64,000 nucleotides of DNA from Chaetoderma sp. LZ-2023a (GCA_034401795.1 CM067366.1:69742514-69806513), one strand, 5' to 3'. Positions 49,631-62,743 are shown, counted from the first letter of the stretch. The notes: generated from the sequence alone by a model not told the origin. Program-made: numbers and translations.

Positions 49631-50640
49631 CGCATAAGATGATTTGTTGAGTATTATTGTTACACTAAATTAGGAGATTTTCCAGTATTATATTTCCTGC
49701 CATAACCATTTGTAAGCCTTGCTGATGCTAAGAAGGTGCCTGCCTGCCTTAGCAACGGTTTAGCATTGTGACGCCAATCTATTCTGAACCGATAATTATC
49801 TAGTTCGTCTGGACTTGCCCCTGGTTAGGCTAGGATAGGTGAACCGGATTTCGTTCCAGATTGGGATGCTAGTAATGTAAATTGCTGGATCTAAATTATT
49901 AATTAAGTCATTCTAGATTTAACCCTTTTGGCAAAACCGCATCCTGAAGCTAAATTAACTAATCCAGTTTCATGTAAACCAAGTGTAGCGTTACAGGGAA
50001 ATCCCCGGGTCTTCCTTAACACAGGGTAATTTAAAGTTTATTTTATTTACTTGATCGATTTAGTTAAAGCTGGTATATCACAGTATTTCATTATTGCAAA
50101 TCGGTCTCTATGCTATATACATAACCCCATTGTGTCAGGAGAAATCCATATTTGCATAATGCCGCCAATAAAACAATGTAATTCCACCGTTACGGTGATC
50201 GTCAAATAGCGCATTTTTATAGCCGTTATTGATCTTATCCATCTAGTTTGTATTGTATTCAGTGGGCATCTCATAAATATTCATGAAGGTAAATCCATGT
50301 AACACGTGACATATTGTTGTTGTTTCGGTTTCGTTTTCGACTGGTTTCAATTAGGCTGGTAGCCGACTCCTCATACCCTCGCTGACGATTCTCTGGCTAT
50401 TCCACTATTGCGATTATGAGCAATTGGAGTCGGGTACCAGATTAGGTTTCAATCAGCTGTTATTATTAGATGGATGTATCATCGGTAAGTACTATTAATG
50501 ATTAATTCAATACTGGATTAGACTAAAATAGGCGAATTAGTTGGAAACAGGGCAACAAGACACCATAAAGGTTAATGCGCCTTGCGGTACCAGTTTTCGT
50601 AACACGGTCGACTGCAAACTATTGCGTAACTTTTCCACCT
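49631..50640. other. Non-coding interval
   Basis: No supported gene. A short hairpin at about 50355-50440 pairs CTGGTAGCCGACTCC with GGAGTCGGGTACCAG (one mismatch). Confidence 0.45.
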
Positions 50641-50850
50641 TGGTGAATTTTATAATTAATAAACATTCTGTATGTCAGCAACAGCTCAGAAAAATTAGTT
50701 TCAAAATATTCAACATCTTGGATAGGTGCCTTGAAATTGAAATTCCAGGAATCCGTTGTTCCATATGTTAAATTGATTCAAATGCACATACAAGGTGGGC
50801 GGAGCTAGGCTATCCTGAGAGATATATTCCACACACGCTTTGCCCCCCTC
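50641..50850. repeat. Degenerate copy of the hairpin-bearing dispersed repeat
   Basis: TTAATAAACATTCTG, a shortened left arm, then AAATTAGTTTCAAAATATTC and, about 70 bp later, AAGGTGGGCGGAGCT, matching the order in the copies at 55500 and 60240. Confidence 0.6.
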
Positions 50851-51934
50851 CCCCACCCAATCCCCACCTTCAACGTAGTAGCCTATAGTATATAACCTAT
50901 TGCTTGCTGTTGGATACTCCATCTATCAACTCGTAAATTCGGCACTGAATACAAATATGTATATAATACAGTGATCTATTATTATTAGAATGCAAGAGCT
51001 AGTGTTCTCAGTGCATGTGATTTCTTCAATCTGTTAGCCCCCCCCCCCCCATACATGTGATTCATATTACTATTCATGTAATTCATATTATTATTACTAC
51101 ATGCAGTGTAATCGGAATCACATTGCTCTTCTTGGACAGTGTCAGCGAGATATATTGTTCTCTTTTACATGGACTTGCTCTCAGATAATCCACATACACA
51201 CACTAATCATAACTGCACTCACCCGATGGAGAGTACATAAACTCAGACTGCATGCTCTCAATTCTGTTTTACTTAGCAAAGCACATTGCTACAAATTACT
51301 GGAAAGATGGTGTGCATGTAAACTATAATGTAGCTATTAAGCCACAGTCATAGTGATTGTAATACGCATCTGTTCATTGAATGTTGTGACTATAACATGC
51401 AGTAACTCTCTAGCAAATTCCCACACTTCTTTCAACTTTGACCGTATGAGCACCACACGTACCCAAGTGGGTCAGCCCAATATAAATGTTATCACACAAT
51501 CCACGATCATTTTTGATAACTCACAAAAGACAATTCGGTGGAATTGTTACAAATAGTTTTGGAGACGGTAGCATGCATTTTTTAATTATATTTGTCTATT
51601 TGACCACCAACCCCGTAGCCAAAGCCTAATGCCTCACACATACACACCAGCTCATGTACATGTTTTCAGATTTTCTGGAATTTTGCTTTATTTGTCCATA
51701 ATCGTATTTTCCAGATCATGACAAATATGTTGCACCCTAGTTTACCGTCACACTGTTGTTTTGTTAAAATTTGAGCCTAATCAGACCAGTAGCTTCCGAG
51801 ATATTCTTAAATCCAGAATTTGATCAGATCCGGATCTGGTGTTTTTTTAAATAGTATCATTGTCAGTCACGAAATTCTCTTGCACCTTCGTTGATCTGAT
51901 CAGTAGTTCCACACACACACACACACACACACAC

Positions 51935-51994
<60 letters not shown>

Positions 51995-52000
51995 CTGAAT
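50851..52000. repeat. Non-coding interval with (CA)n/(ACGC)n microsatellite
   Basis: A C10 run lies at about 51038. CA then ACGC repeats fill 51911-51994. Short ORFs here have no motif. Confidence 0.6.
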
Positions 52001-52549
52001 ACAATACTCTATTCACATTAGGGGGTAAGGGTAATAATAATAATAATAATACCTGGCAGACTTCTTCCAACCTCAATTTTCAAGTGACTTATATTTAAGT
52101 TGTCCTTGAAACAACTGCGCACTTTACACTACACGTTAGTGGGAGAAATTTAACCCCTGGCTAAGCATTGGAGTAAGAAATCATAGCCTAGTTATTCAGT
52201 CATTTAGCCGATATAAATCTTAAGAGCATGTCAAGTTGTTTGCTAACTGAGGATTACTTGTGTAGAATAAGAAGTTTGCACAACCCCAGTGTTCAATCAA
52301 CTTGGTGTTATCTACCTTTGCTTAGCCTTGTGGCAAAACATTTTCTTAAAAGAACTTCTGTTCTTCTTTTCGATTTAGCAGACTAGGCACCAGTCTTCAG
52401 TAAACCCATTAGGAATTTGGTGCGAATCCGTCCTTTTGCATTTTAACAACTTCAGCACTACACAGCTTGCACACCCTCTAACCTTCACTTTCTTCATTTT
52501 TCAAGACTTCTTTTTGTAAGTGTACCTTGAGAGTCACTGACCCACAATA
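52001..52549. other. Non-coding interval
   Basis: I see nothing identifiable apart from a short (AAT)n at about 52033. Confidence 0.45.
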
Positions 52550-53050
52550 ATGGACTCTTCATCTGCTCGTAGACAGCGGATCGCCCAAGCGCGTCAAGCA
52601 CTTGAGCGGTGCATGGAATACGGGGAGATGGGGACTTCTGTGGCCTCTGGGGGCCGTGACAATGTTGTTCGGAAAATAGAACAGCTCTGGTATGATGGGT
52701 GATTTGCTGAGGCAGGTTGCCCAAGAAAGGGAACCAACCGTGTGGGATCAAAGGAGACGGGGCATTTTGAGAAATGCACGCACGCATGCACGCACTCACG
52801 CACACAGCACACTGAGAACCCGTCGTCCCACCTCATGCAAACTCCAAAACCAGTTCTGACTTCAACTGTGTTAGCAGCACCACCACCCGGGTTTGCTTTG
52901 GGGCCTTCAACTGTAACTGTGCTGAAAGGAACTTTGGGTGGCAACAGGAAGAAGAATGAGAAATCAGGATCCCGAATGCGATATTTCCACACAAGTGTCG
53001 CATCACACCATGTCCAGCAGAGCATTGTGCCCCCAGTTTCGCTACAATAG
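52550..53050 (+). pseudogene. Possible decayed ORF of unknown origin
   Basis: MDSSSARRQRIAQARQALER begins at an ATG and runs 50 codons. A one-base shift then continues DLLRQVAQEREPTVWDQRRR before low-complexity His/Thr codons from an ACGC-type repeat. The charged helical composition looks coding, but I recognise no family. Overlapping minus-strand ORFs have no motif. Confidence 0.25.
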
Positions 53051-53989
53051 TAGTGTTTTGGAATCCTCGCTTCATCCAGGTCATGATTGGGACCTAGAAG
53101 GGCGAGAAAGGTGTAATTTAAAGTAATTACGCATACCATCTTGGTACAAAATAAGATGCTATTTCTCCTCAACGCATTGTCTAGTAATCTCTGACGCTAG
53201 GTGATCTGGTGGACTTAGTCTTTTTACGAACCTCTCATATACAGCTTTATACAGGTGTATCATTCTACTCAGTGGGGGGGGGGCATGTCGGGGACGTACC
53301 CGGCCCGGCGGGTCCATACCCAGACTGGCTGGGGCGGTCCATACCTGACCGATCGATATCGCGCTACACCACATAAGTTCCTAGCCGATTTTGCATTGTC
53401 ACCACAGTTAACGGACGGGCTTCTGAAGAAAGTTGAATAGTATCTCGTTCATGTGTGGGTTGGTGAGAAGTGCAAGCCAGAATCCCAGACCTTCAGCCAG
53501 CTTTGAGTGGAGTGTCGTATCTGAGTGTCACGGGTTCTGGGTTTTCCCAATGCCAAAACGAGAACGCTTATAGTGGATATGACCTCGATATTTATTTGGA
53601 CGGAGATTGTACAAAGTTGAAGAAGATTGATTCAGCATATACGTGTGCTTGGTTGACCGAAACAATCCTGGGTAGATCCAATAGCGTAACAATCTTGTAA
53701 AAAATTACTTTTAATTAAACACGATGTGTATGCGATTCTTGCAAAATAACGAATGGTTTAAAATGGCGGTGAAGTTATTTGTGCAACATACAGTTTACAC
53801 CTAATCATGTCTTCTCGACCAATCATACCTCATATTCCTTGAAACCTCATACACTCAATCAGTCGACAAAGACACCAACAAATAAAACTCAAGCAAACAG
53901 TTATAAACAACTCATATGTATGCCCATTACTCGTAAACAGTGTTGATTTGGATAGACCTGGAAAGTACATATATATAATTGACAATATG
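53051..53989. other. Non-coding interval
   Basis: It has a G11 run near 53273 and a short sequence (53315-53360) resembling 34175-34240. No gene supported. Confidence 0.45.
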
Positions 53990-54300
53990 CGACATGAGCT
54001 ATGACGCCGAAGCCATTGGAAGCCATACTACCCACAACAAGTGTCAGCCGCGGCCATATCTACAGAGCCTTTTTGTCGTGCGCAATGAGCTGTTCCTTCT
54101 TGATGATCCCCGCTCAAGTCCAGATACAACGGCCTACAGTTGGGTGGTTGATAATGCCATCCTCTTGCCTGCAAAAGGCCTCAACCCACTACCCCACGGG
54201 AAGCTTGTCATGTGTAAATGCATGGGATACTAAACGCTCCCCAAGCAAAAATCGGAGCTCAACTGAGTGATTTTCTGTCACACACAACGAGAATTATAGT
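53990..54300 (+). pseudogene. C-terminal fragment of the CXC-containing family (second copy)
   Basis: ILPTTSVSRGHIYRAF, then in the neighbouring frame RNELFLLDDPRSSPDTTAY, SWVVDNAILLPAKGLNPLPH and LVMCKC. This order (LPPT-like box, Trp-Val-Val-Asp segment, start of a Cys-rich tail) fits the C-terminus of the family seen at 38940. It is frameshifted and its Cys tail is decayed. Confidence 0.35.
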
Positions 54301-55360
54301 TTCAAAATAAGTAGTCAGTCTACTAAGTTAGTGACGGTTAGTGACGTCATGAGCAGGGCTCGCGAAATGATCAGCCCGAATGTCAGGAACAATTAAAATT
54401 TGTTGTCGGGCAAATAAATTCTTGTTAGTATCTGCCCAAAAAGCAAAATGATTCTTGAACATTTTGCCTAGTCCGAAAGAAGCACTGTGGATTCAGGTAT
54501 TGAATGGCAAGTTAGGCCTTTATTCCTGGCCATACCTAGTCAAGAAAATAAAACCGTATCAATATCTCATGCAAGCAAATATAGACTAAAAGAATATTTT
54601 TATAAAACTTAGCACTAGAATGACTGCCTTACTGAGACAGTCATTCCAGTGGTAAATGTTCTAAAATATTCTTCTCATAGTCTGCAAATTGACATTTCTC
54701 AAGACCATTGTAGAGGCCGTTTTAGCCAGCACGACCAATACAGAGTTAAAACAGTGGTATAATAACTAAAGTTCTGAGTATTCAAAGAGTATATTACATT
54801 CATAAACAAGAACATTCAGAAACTGCACATACCCGCCGCAATCTCGACCCTCTGGTTTTGTCAGAACTGTATTATTAAAAATTTTAATTTAGCTTTTTGG
54901 GGGTTTCCTTGTCGAAATCTTAGTGTGCATGACTACCCATTACTATGGTGTTAAAATTTGAAGCAAATCGTTTAGCCACTTTCCGGAAAATTCATGTCTA
55001 TAATTTTATCCTAATATGGAAATTTTCTCACAATCATGACTAAACTTTGGAAATCCTAGTTTATTGTAAGTACGTTCGCTATGTTAAAATTTAAAACAAA
55101 TCAGACGAGTAATTTCCGGCAATCAGCTGCTGACATACACACAGATAGACAATTACACTATCCTCTTCCACAAACTTTGGTGGGGCAAGATAAAAGGCTG
55201 TTCGGGCCATCAAACACTTGCAAGTATCTGCTTATCAGCAATCTGATTTTTCAAAACCTTGCTAGGCCTGGTCATGGGTATAGTGTAAATAGGTCAGTAG
55301 TCGTCAAAAATCGTAGGTGGTCATCCAATGTTGGGGTGGACATGATAGTTAATAGACCTT
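54301..55360. other. Non-coding interval
   Basis: No gene seen. Phrases like AAATTTGAAGCAAATC...TTTCCGG recur at about 51770, 54955 and 55090, suggesting fragments of one old repeat. Confidence 0.4.
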
Positions 55361-55740
55361 TCCACTTTATCCATTCATAATATGACGTCATAATTAACTA
55401 CGTGACGTGTATGATGACATCATAATCAATGGCGTCATGAATGACGTAGATAAGTACGTCACGAACGCATAATTGAAGACGGACTATGCGTTGTTGTACG
55501 AATTGTATGTCTTTACTATTTAATAAATATTCTGTTGAATATCTGGAAACTAATTTGACTGGGCGCTGTTGCTGCCATATGCAGCTACAGCACTCAGTCA
55601 AATTAGTTGCAAAATATTCAACAACTTAACTGTATAGTCTTCAGGAAATTGATAGTCAGGGCATTCGGGGATCGATCAATCACAACACGGCGAAGTGTGG
55701 GTGGAGATTAACTAGTGATGGTCGGGGCATATCTAAGACT
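55361..55740. repeat. Dispersed repeat copy: CRE-like cluster plus 91-bp hairpin
   Basis: Left part (55381-55470): dense TGACGTCA-like sites. Then CTTTACTATTTAATAAATATTC. Then a hairpin at 55533-55623 whose 29-bp arms (TGTTGAATATC..., and its complement) differ at three positions, with an inner GCTG...CAGC stem. The tail has AAGTGTGGGTGG. A second copy with the same left part is at 63515. Confidence 0.8.
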
Positions 55741-56027
55741 GGAAAGGTTCATTGGGTTATCATACCTTGCCACTGTCCGTACTTGAAATCATATTGATAC
55801 CATGACTGGCGAGTGTTCCATCAAGTGCTGTGCAACATTATTTCTCAATGTTTTTTCTCTCAATATCGAACCTTTACTTATACATGATAGCATGCATCCA
55901 GTCGTCATTGTCATGATTATTGCTATTGTCGTTATTAAAAATCATTATCAAAATGTATGCCAACCCTCTGGAAATGCTTGCCATGTCGCTATAAAAATGT
56001 GTGTGTATTTGATTGATTCGACAGACA
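55741..56027. other. Non-coding interval
   Basis: No supported gene. Confidence 0.4.
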
Positions 56028-56400
56028 TTTGGCTGGCAGCCATCTTGGGATTTGGTAACTAGGAAACGTCAAAAATGTTACTAATACCCAATAGACAATA
56101 GAGTAACCGATCAGGAATACATGAAAGTCCCATAATAGCCACCAAAATCATCCTTCTATTAAATTTCTATCGACGATTATACACGTTTTAATGATTGACG
56201 GATTCGGGTGGCGGCCATCCCGGGTTTTCGGAAACTGGGCAACGTCAAACCTGTTTACTGACATCATTGTGTCAAGTATACCTGAAAAGCATATAATAGA
56301 CACCAAAATCATCCATCTACTACGTTACTATCAAAGGTTATATGCGTTTCTTGTTTTGGCATTGATCTGGTGGCGGCCATTTTGCAAAATGGCTCTTTCC
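56028..56400. repeat. Diverged tandem repeat, about 165-180 bp units
   Basis: Units starting TGGC[AG]GCCAT at about 56033, 56209 and 56371 share GGCAACGTCAAA-like and ATAATAG.CACCAAAATCATCC words. Two full units and a partial third. Confidence 0.7.
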
Positions 56401-56950
56401 GGCTTATGCTACGAATTTAGTGGTCTTGAACAGTTTGTACTCGGATTGCTCTCAGATGGCTGCTTCTGCATTTCTGGAGATGATCATTGGTTGGCAGTTA
56501 ATTTATTATAATTTTTACCTATTTTACTCTTTCTTTCCGTTTCTGCAAGATTTCAGCTGTAGAAATCTCAGGATAATGTGGGCGTGCGTGCGTGCGTGCG
56601 TGCGTGTGCGCGTGCTGACTCACCCCTCCCCATCTACCCCAACACCACCCACCCCCACCAGAAAAAGGAAAAGCCCAATCTAGAGCCTATCCTGATATGC
56701 AAGCACTTTTCTTCCGAGAGCGTCTAGATTTCAAATTTTTTCCACATAACTGTGCTAAGGAGACACTCCCTGCTGGACCCGCCCATGTGTATTCTTTAAG
56801 GCATGCTCCATCTCCCATTCTCCTCCTCTACGCTCCACCTACCGTCTTCTTTCCTCTCTTCCTCTCCCCTCCCCTCACTCCCTCACCCCTCCCTCTCCTT
56901 CTCCATCCCTCACTCACTTACTCACTCACTCCTCTCTTTTGCTCCTGTCC
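56401..56950. other. Non-coding, pyrimidine-rich toward the right
   Basis: A (GTGC)n tract lies at about 56582-56610. CT-rich DNA follows. No gene. Confidence 0.5.
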
Positions 56951-56991
56951 CTCTCTCTCTCTCTCTCTCTCTCTCTCGCTCCCTCTCTCTC

Positions 56992-57055
<64 letters not shown>
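56951..57055. repeat. (CT)n microsatellite
   Basis: CT dinucleotide with few interruptions. The Leu-Ser and Arg-Glu ORFs are artefacts. Confidence 0.95.
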
Positions 57056-57058
<3 letters not shown>

Positions 57059-57239
57059 TACAAATCGTACCCGCCCACCTCCCACCTCTCTTGTCCTCGC
57101 ACACCATCCCATCTTATCCATTCCCGAATGCGTAGAAGCGATTCATGGGTCTTGGGCACAACAGGGACGCTAATTAGTTCGTGCCATGGCCAATCATCAC
57201 ACAGTAGTACATTTATATTATTATCGCACTAGCAAAGCC

Positions 57240-58490
57240 CAAAAAGCCACCTGGCCCCAGCCAATCTGTGGCCCATTGTGCCCCGCAACAGAATACGGAA
57301 AATCCTCTCCAATCTTACTCTACGCCGTGTCCGAGACAAGATCGTTGACTTCACCGGATCATGTCAAAGTGGCTTCAAACATGGACGCAGCTGTGCAGAC
57401 ATTGTATGGGCTCAACGCGTGCTTGTGTCGGTAGTTATATCCAAACACTGGGATTTCTACAAAATAGGCATTGACATGTCACGAGCCTTCGACACAACTA
57501 AGTGCTCAAAGGTCCAAGATGTATTATGCCAGGCCAGTTGCAATGAAGATGAGCCACGACTAGTGAGACTACTGCTTGAAGACACCAAGCTGAGAGTACA
57601 AGTCAAGTCAGTGAAGTATGTAGAGTTTGAGACATCAATCGGCTCACCACAGGGAGATGGTCTATCTCCTGCGCTTTTCACCTGTTACCTTGCTTCTGCA
57701 TTGAAATTCGTGCGGGAAAGTTCCACAAGACAAATCCCAAGTGTCAATACTGGGTATGCCGCTAAAGATGGACTATGCCGACGATGTGGACTTCATAGAC
57801 GAGGAAAAGGAATCAATTGAGGAACTTCTCCCAATAGCCGCAAGCAAACTAAAAATTGAGAATCTCTTTATGAATGAATCCAAAGCAGAGTTCATCTACA
57901 TATGTCTATCTACAAAGCATGAAACTAAAGAAAACGATGATCCCCGTCGTTCCGGCAAACGATGGAGGAAAGTACAATCCTGGGCTTACTGCTCTGCAGT
58001 ACTGCTGACATCACTGCACGCTGAGTCATTGGGAACATAGCTTTCAGTCCTTTTGGAAACTATGGATTCGTAGATCAAAGATGCCCTTGACAAAAAGACT
58101 ACGTTTTTACAATGCAAGACTACGTTTATACAACGCAACCTGCATATCCTTGATGTTGTATAACTGTAACAGCTGGGCAGCTCCAAAGGCAGCTCTAGAC
58201 AACCTCGATGCCTGCCACCGCAAACAGCTATGCTCCATCACTGGACACAGATGGCAAGACAGCATAATTTCCAATGATGCACTGTACAAGATGTGTAATA
58301 CGTCGCCGCTGTCTGAAAAGTTGTCCAGCAAAGATGATCCATGTTTGGCCATGTGCTAATGGTGCCAGAAGAGACACCAGTACAGACAGCCTTGGAATTC
58401 GCCCTCCTCGGAGCCAGCAAATACAAAATCAGTAGAGGACGTCATTGCATAAATCTGCTATGCGTGCTACGAGGTATCCTTAAGAAACCA
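57240..58490 (+). pseudogene. LINE-like (non-LTR) reverse transcriptase relic
   Basis: RT motifs occur in order: RNRIRKILSNLTLRRV, GFKHGRSCADIVWAQ, IGIDMSRAFDTT (catalytic Asp), SIGSPQGDGLSPALF, MDYADDVDFIDEE (YADD box, shifted frame from 57741), then LMLYNCNSWA, LDACHRKQLCSITGHRW and RWSMFGHVL...GRHCINLL. At least three frameshifts separate these, and the 5' part including any endonuclease is missing. The 3' end dissolves near 58490. Confidence 0.85.
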
Positions 58491-60104
58491 GGACTCGGTA
58501 CAATCAAGGCAAAAAAAAAGGATTTCATATTGTATGCCAACATACTTACACACATTAATATATACTGTCATACAGTTCAAACAGTTATTAATATAACTAG
58601 AGTTGTTACAAAAAAACCCAAAATGTTAAATTTCAAATGGGGTGCACCCAGGGGTTAGGGGCCACAGCTCTCGATCTCGAAGGTACGTGCACCCACCCAC
58701 CCGGACCCTTCCCCACCCTTCCCCACCCACACCTGTGTTCCCTATAGCTACGTCACTGAATACAGGAGACGTGCTTATAAACAGCAGACATGGTTCTGAC
58801 AAGAGAGAATAACGGTATACAGACCCGAGCCAGCACAGCAGTCAGTTATTCTGTTGTTGTCAGGTCAAGTGGGCCGCCTTCTCTTTTTTGTAGAATCTCG
58901 TCGATGTAGCATTACATATGTGTATCAACACTTAGTTGGAAAAGACAGCTACGCGCTAGTTAAGTCCAGTTCCAGCATCAGGAAGTCATAGAACTAGATT
59001 TGGCCAGAGAACTTGTATTCATAAACCACCAGTCACACCAGCATGCTATCAATCACCTCACCAGGTCTCCTTTCCATCTCAAACACAAACACCGTCAACC
59101 TGCCATAACTCGGCTCTCCCCTGCTCCACTCTGTGTGAGACCACAGTCGTACTAAACATGCTCTCCGGGATGTTGATATTTTGCACACGCACGTGTGCGA
59201 TTTCATATACCGAGTTTTCGGCATTGCCTAAGGTACGATTACAAGCAGGAGATACCGGTGGGTGTGCGCCATCTGAGATGGTTTAGGAGGGCTCCAGCTC
59301 CCATCAGGACCCTGCCAAGTAGTGTCTCTCATAAGGGTCATTTTGAGGGTATATAGGAACCCAAAAACATAGTGTCAGTATGTCCCATGGGATGCCTGAA
59401 AATTGTGTATGATTACTAAATACTAAATCATTTTATGAGTATTTGCATAAGTATACCCACACAACCGAGCATGGGATCCCCATGACTTACCCTTGTGAGC
59501 CCATGGTAAAATTTAATTTTAGTATGGAAGTAAGACCTGCACGGGACCCCCATATTTCAGTTTGTGACATCCAGATTTCAGGGTGTGAGTCCCTGGGACA
59601 ACGAAAATGTAGATGACAAAACTCTTGAAGTGACAGTTTTGCCTGTGTCGGCGCCAACATATCTAGAACAGTACGTAGGAAATATAAAACGAATTACAAT
59701 CTAAACTGCCAGACCATGGAGATTTAACGAAATAAACGTTAACATATGAAGATTTCATTACGTATAATAATAAATTAATATAATTCTGTTAAGTTGTGAA
59801 ATTGAATTATAGACAGGAGTCCCTAATTCAAACTTTACAACTAAAAATGTATTAATTTATACGGAATGAAATCAACATATATGTTAAGATTTATTTCGTT
59901 TCATTCCTCTAGAATTACAAAATCTTAACCATTTTATTTACAATCATCTTGGTGTGAATGTGTCTTGTAGACCCAAATGATGGCGGTTCTTTAAGACAGT
60001 TGGTCGAAAGAGCACATGTCTTAAAAAGAACCACAGTTTGGCTCTAGAAAGCCGACGTCTCATGTCTATGGGCCTAATGGATTGATCCGATCTGGCACTC
60101 AAGT
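58491..60104. other. Non-coding interval, 1.6 kb
   Basis: No supported gene. Short ORFs only. Confidence 0.5.
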
Positions 60105-60390
60105 ATATATTGTCATAATCAATTACGTCACATGTAGATGATGCCACAATCACAATTCATAATGAATTACGTATCTAGCTCCTCTACTTCCGTCATGAAC
60201 ATTTAAATGTTTAAATTTAAATTGATGGATCTACTATTTAATAGACATTCTGTTCAAGAACATGCAGCAAGAGCATCCAGCCAAATTAGTTTCAAAATAT
60301 TCAACAGCTTACCTCTATAGTTACCTTGAAAATAGGATTATGTGAAGTCAGTGTTCAAAGTATATAAATCGATACCAACACGTGCAAAGT
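60105..60390. repeat. Dispersed repeat copy with shortened hairpin
   Basis: TTACGTCAC, then ATTTAATAGACATTCTGTTC, then the right arm CAAATTAGTTTCAAAATATT (about 60280-60302) without its full left arm, then GCAAAGTGTGGGTGGG leading into the minisatellite. Confidence 0.7.
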
Positions 60391-60717
60391 GTGGGTGGGC
60401 TTAGCTATAGATGGGCAGAGCTTAGTTGTAGATGGGCGGGGCTTAGCTATAGATGGGCGGAGCTTAGCTGTAGATAGGCGGGGCTTAGATATAGATAGGC
60501 GGATCTTAGCGATAGATGGGCGGGTTTAGCTGTAGATAGGCGGAGCTTAGCGATAGATAGGCGGAGCTTAGCCATAGATGGGCGGAGCTTAGCTATAGAT
60601 GGGTGGGGCTTAGCTATAGATGGGCGGAGCTTAGCGATAGATAGGCGGGCTTAGCTATAGACTGTGGAACTTAGTTATATATGGTTGGGGTTTAGCTATA
60701 GATTGGCGGGGCTTAGC
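60391..60717. repeat. 21-bp minisatellite, about 15 copies
   Basis: The consensus unit is TAGATGGGCGGAGCTTAGCTA, with variants (GGGCAGAGC, AGGCGGGGC, GCGATA). It starts in the tail of the adjacent dispersed repeat, whose other copies have a single GTGGGTGG/GGGCGGAGCT motif, so it probably expanded from there. Confidence 0.93.
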
Positions 60718-61239
60718 AAAGACCTGTATGCCTCTGTTGTTTGTTCATGTATTCCATAAGATATTGATATTTAGCACATCCGCTTTGAGGATTGTGCTGA
60801 TGAAAGAGTTAATTCAACACAAATAACAAAACAATGCTGTTTTATCAGAAGCATGTATTTATATGAACTGTGACATCTATTAACTCTTGTCTGGCTAAAA
60901 GCAAATATAAGGACTAATGTGGCAACTGATAGACGCATGGCTCTACCGTGTCTGCTATACTGTCTGGGTGTTTGCGTGAGCGCGTGCGTGAGTGCCCGCT
61001 TGCGTGTGCGCATATGCGTGAGTGCGTAGGTGTGTGGGTGTGTGAGTGGGTGTGTGACAGGTGAGAATTGGAGGTGGTTATAGCTACATCTATATGTAGG
61101 TTGACTATAAATGAATGGCTGTGCTAAGAATTTAGCGAGCGGCTATTTTCTTGTGGTTCTTCTTCATGTCAGCCGAGACACGACCACATCCCTTTTTCAT
61201 TGTCTCTAGACACTCTGACAAAGAAATATAATAAAGAAA

Positions 61240-61270
<31 letters not shown>

Positions 61271-61623
61271 ATGAGTGAGTTAATGAATCAATTCATCAAT
61301 GATTCAATCCATCAATGAATCCGTCCATCCATCCACCCACCCATCAAATGTGCATGGCCTGGTGCACTCCGTAATCATATACGTAACTCACATAGCAAAA
61401 TAGCGGAGGAGTTGTGTGACAATTGATTTGACCTTTTGACCCGTGCCCTGCCCGCCATAGTTAGCTAGAAATGGGCGTAGCACAACTAAACATGGTATGA
61501 AACGTGGATGTTTTTAAAACGATTCAATAGTGGGTAGCTGTAGTTATTTTTACATGAATAATTAATACTTAAGAAAGACGGAAAACTTGTGTGCAATTTG
61601 GAAATAACGGATAAGTTCTTTGT
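60718..61623. other. Non-coding interval with (AAAT)n
   Basis: It holds a GTGTG/GCGTG-rich stretch near 60970-61060 and (AAAT)n at about 61236-61271. No gene. Confidence 0.5.
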
Positions 61624-62648
61624 GATATTTATCAGACCTGGGGTCAAATGCAAATGCATTTGCATTTAAATGCATTTAAATACTTTTTTCAAATATTTGC
61701 ATATGCATTTGCATTTGAAGATTTCAAATCACAACTATTTGCATTTGCATTTAAATACTTTTGCTAAAGTATTTGAAATTTCAAATAATTTTCAAATGCT
61801 TTTTCAAATACTTTTCATGTAATATATATACACCGCAGGATCTTCCAAGCAAAGTAAATTAAGAATATTCCCAAATCTTATTATATCATAAAGAATTTGT
61901 ATCTGCCTTGTGGTCCTGAAACCCGATTGACTACTGAATTATCAGCTTCCCAAAGTCAATTTCATATGTTAACTGGTGTACATTCTGGAAACAAAATTGC
62001 TGTAAACTGTTGGTATCTAATGTGACAGCAACAGATTTCAAAAACATTGTCAAATATACGCCAGACATTCTCTACTGACCCTGTATCAATTATATTTGGC
62101 ATTAATGTGATAAGGGTTAATACAATAGCTATTGTATTAACCTTTATCACATTAATCATAATCAAAACAAACAATATTAAATGCAATCTTTAAAATGAAG
62201 CTACATGTTCTATATTGCTTTTTCATGTACTGAATTTGGAATGTAATGGATTAAATTGTGCATATGAGATGCTAATTCCCACTAAGCAATAGAGCTATCC
62301 AGAATCAAACTAAACAGAAAACTTATCTTGAATACAATTTGACTGAAAGCAACACCTAGCATGCAAATTAGTTTCAGACTATTCACCAGAATTTGTCCTA
62401 CATTATAAAGGCTTGTGTCAGGTTTATGTACAGAACAGTTTATCTATAGGATCAAATGATTTTACGAAGTAGTTGAGCATATACCAAGGTGTGATTATAA
62501 GTGAACAGGTGTTGGTGGGAGAATGAATAGAAAACAGCAGGATGGTGTTGAAGCAATGAAAGTACACTCAATGTGTGCGTGCATAGATTTAAACAGCTCT
62601 TAGCTTTTCAATGATGCAACTAATATTTCATGACATAGCAAATATTCC

Positions 62649-62743
62649 GTTGAATATTTTGAAATTAATTAATTTGTAAGCTGCTGCTGCTGTTGCCTAA
62701 GGCAGCAAAATATTACAGTCAAATTATTTTCAAAGTATTCAAC
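62649..62743. repeat. Hairpin of the dispersed family (inside the hAT-like element)
   Basis: Arms GTTGAATATTTTGAAAT... and ...TTTTCAAAGTATTCAAC surround a GCTGCTGCTG...GGCAGC inner stem. Confidence 0.75.

Noticed and set aside
44773..49995. Solo LTR split by the Harbinger insertion, from TGTAGCG at 44773 and 49985
   Set aside because: The two TGTAGCG sites diverge after seven bases, and no paired end or target duplication was found.
52594..53172. 192-codon minus-strand ORF
   Set aside because: Low-complexity Cys/His codons from an ACGC repeat, competing ORFs in other frames, and no domain.
53250..53440. Host-gene or SINE at the sequence resembling 34175-34240
   Set aside because: Similarity is limited to short words. 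I could not define ends or a promoter.
60391..60717. CRISPR-like array
   Set aside because: Contiguous 21-bp units without spacers, in eukaryotic DNA.
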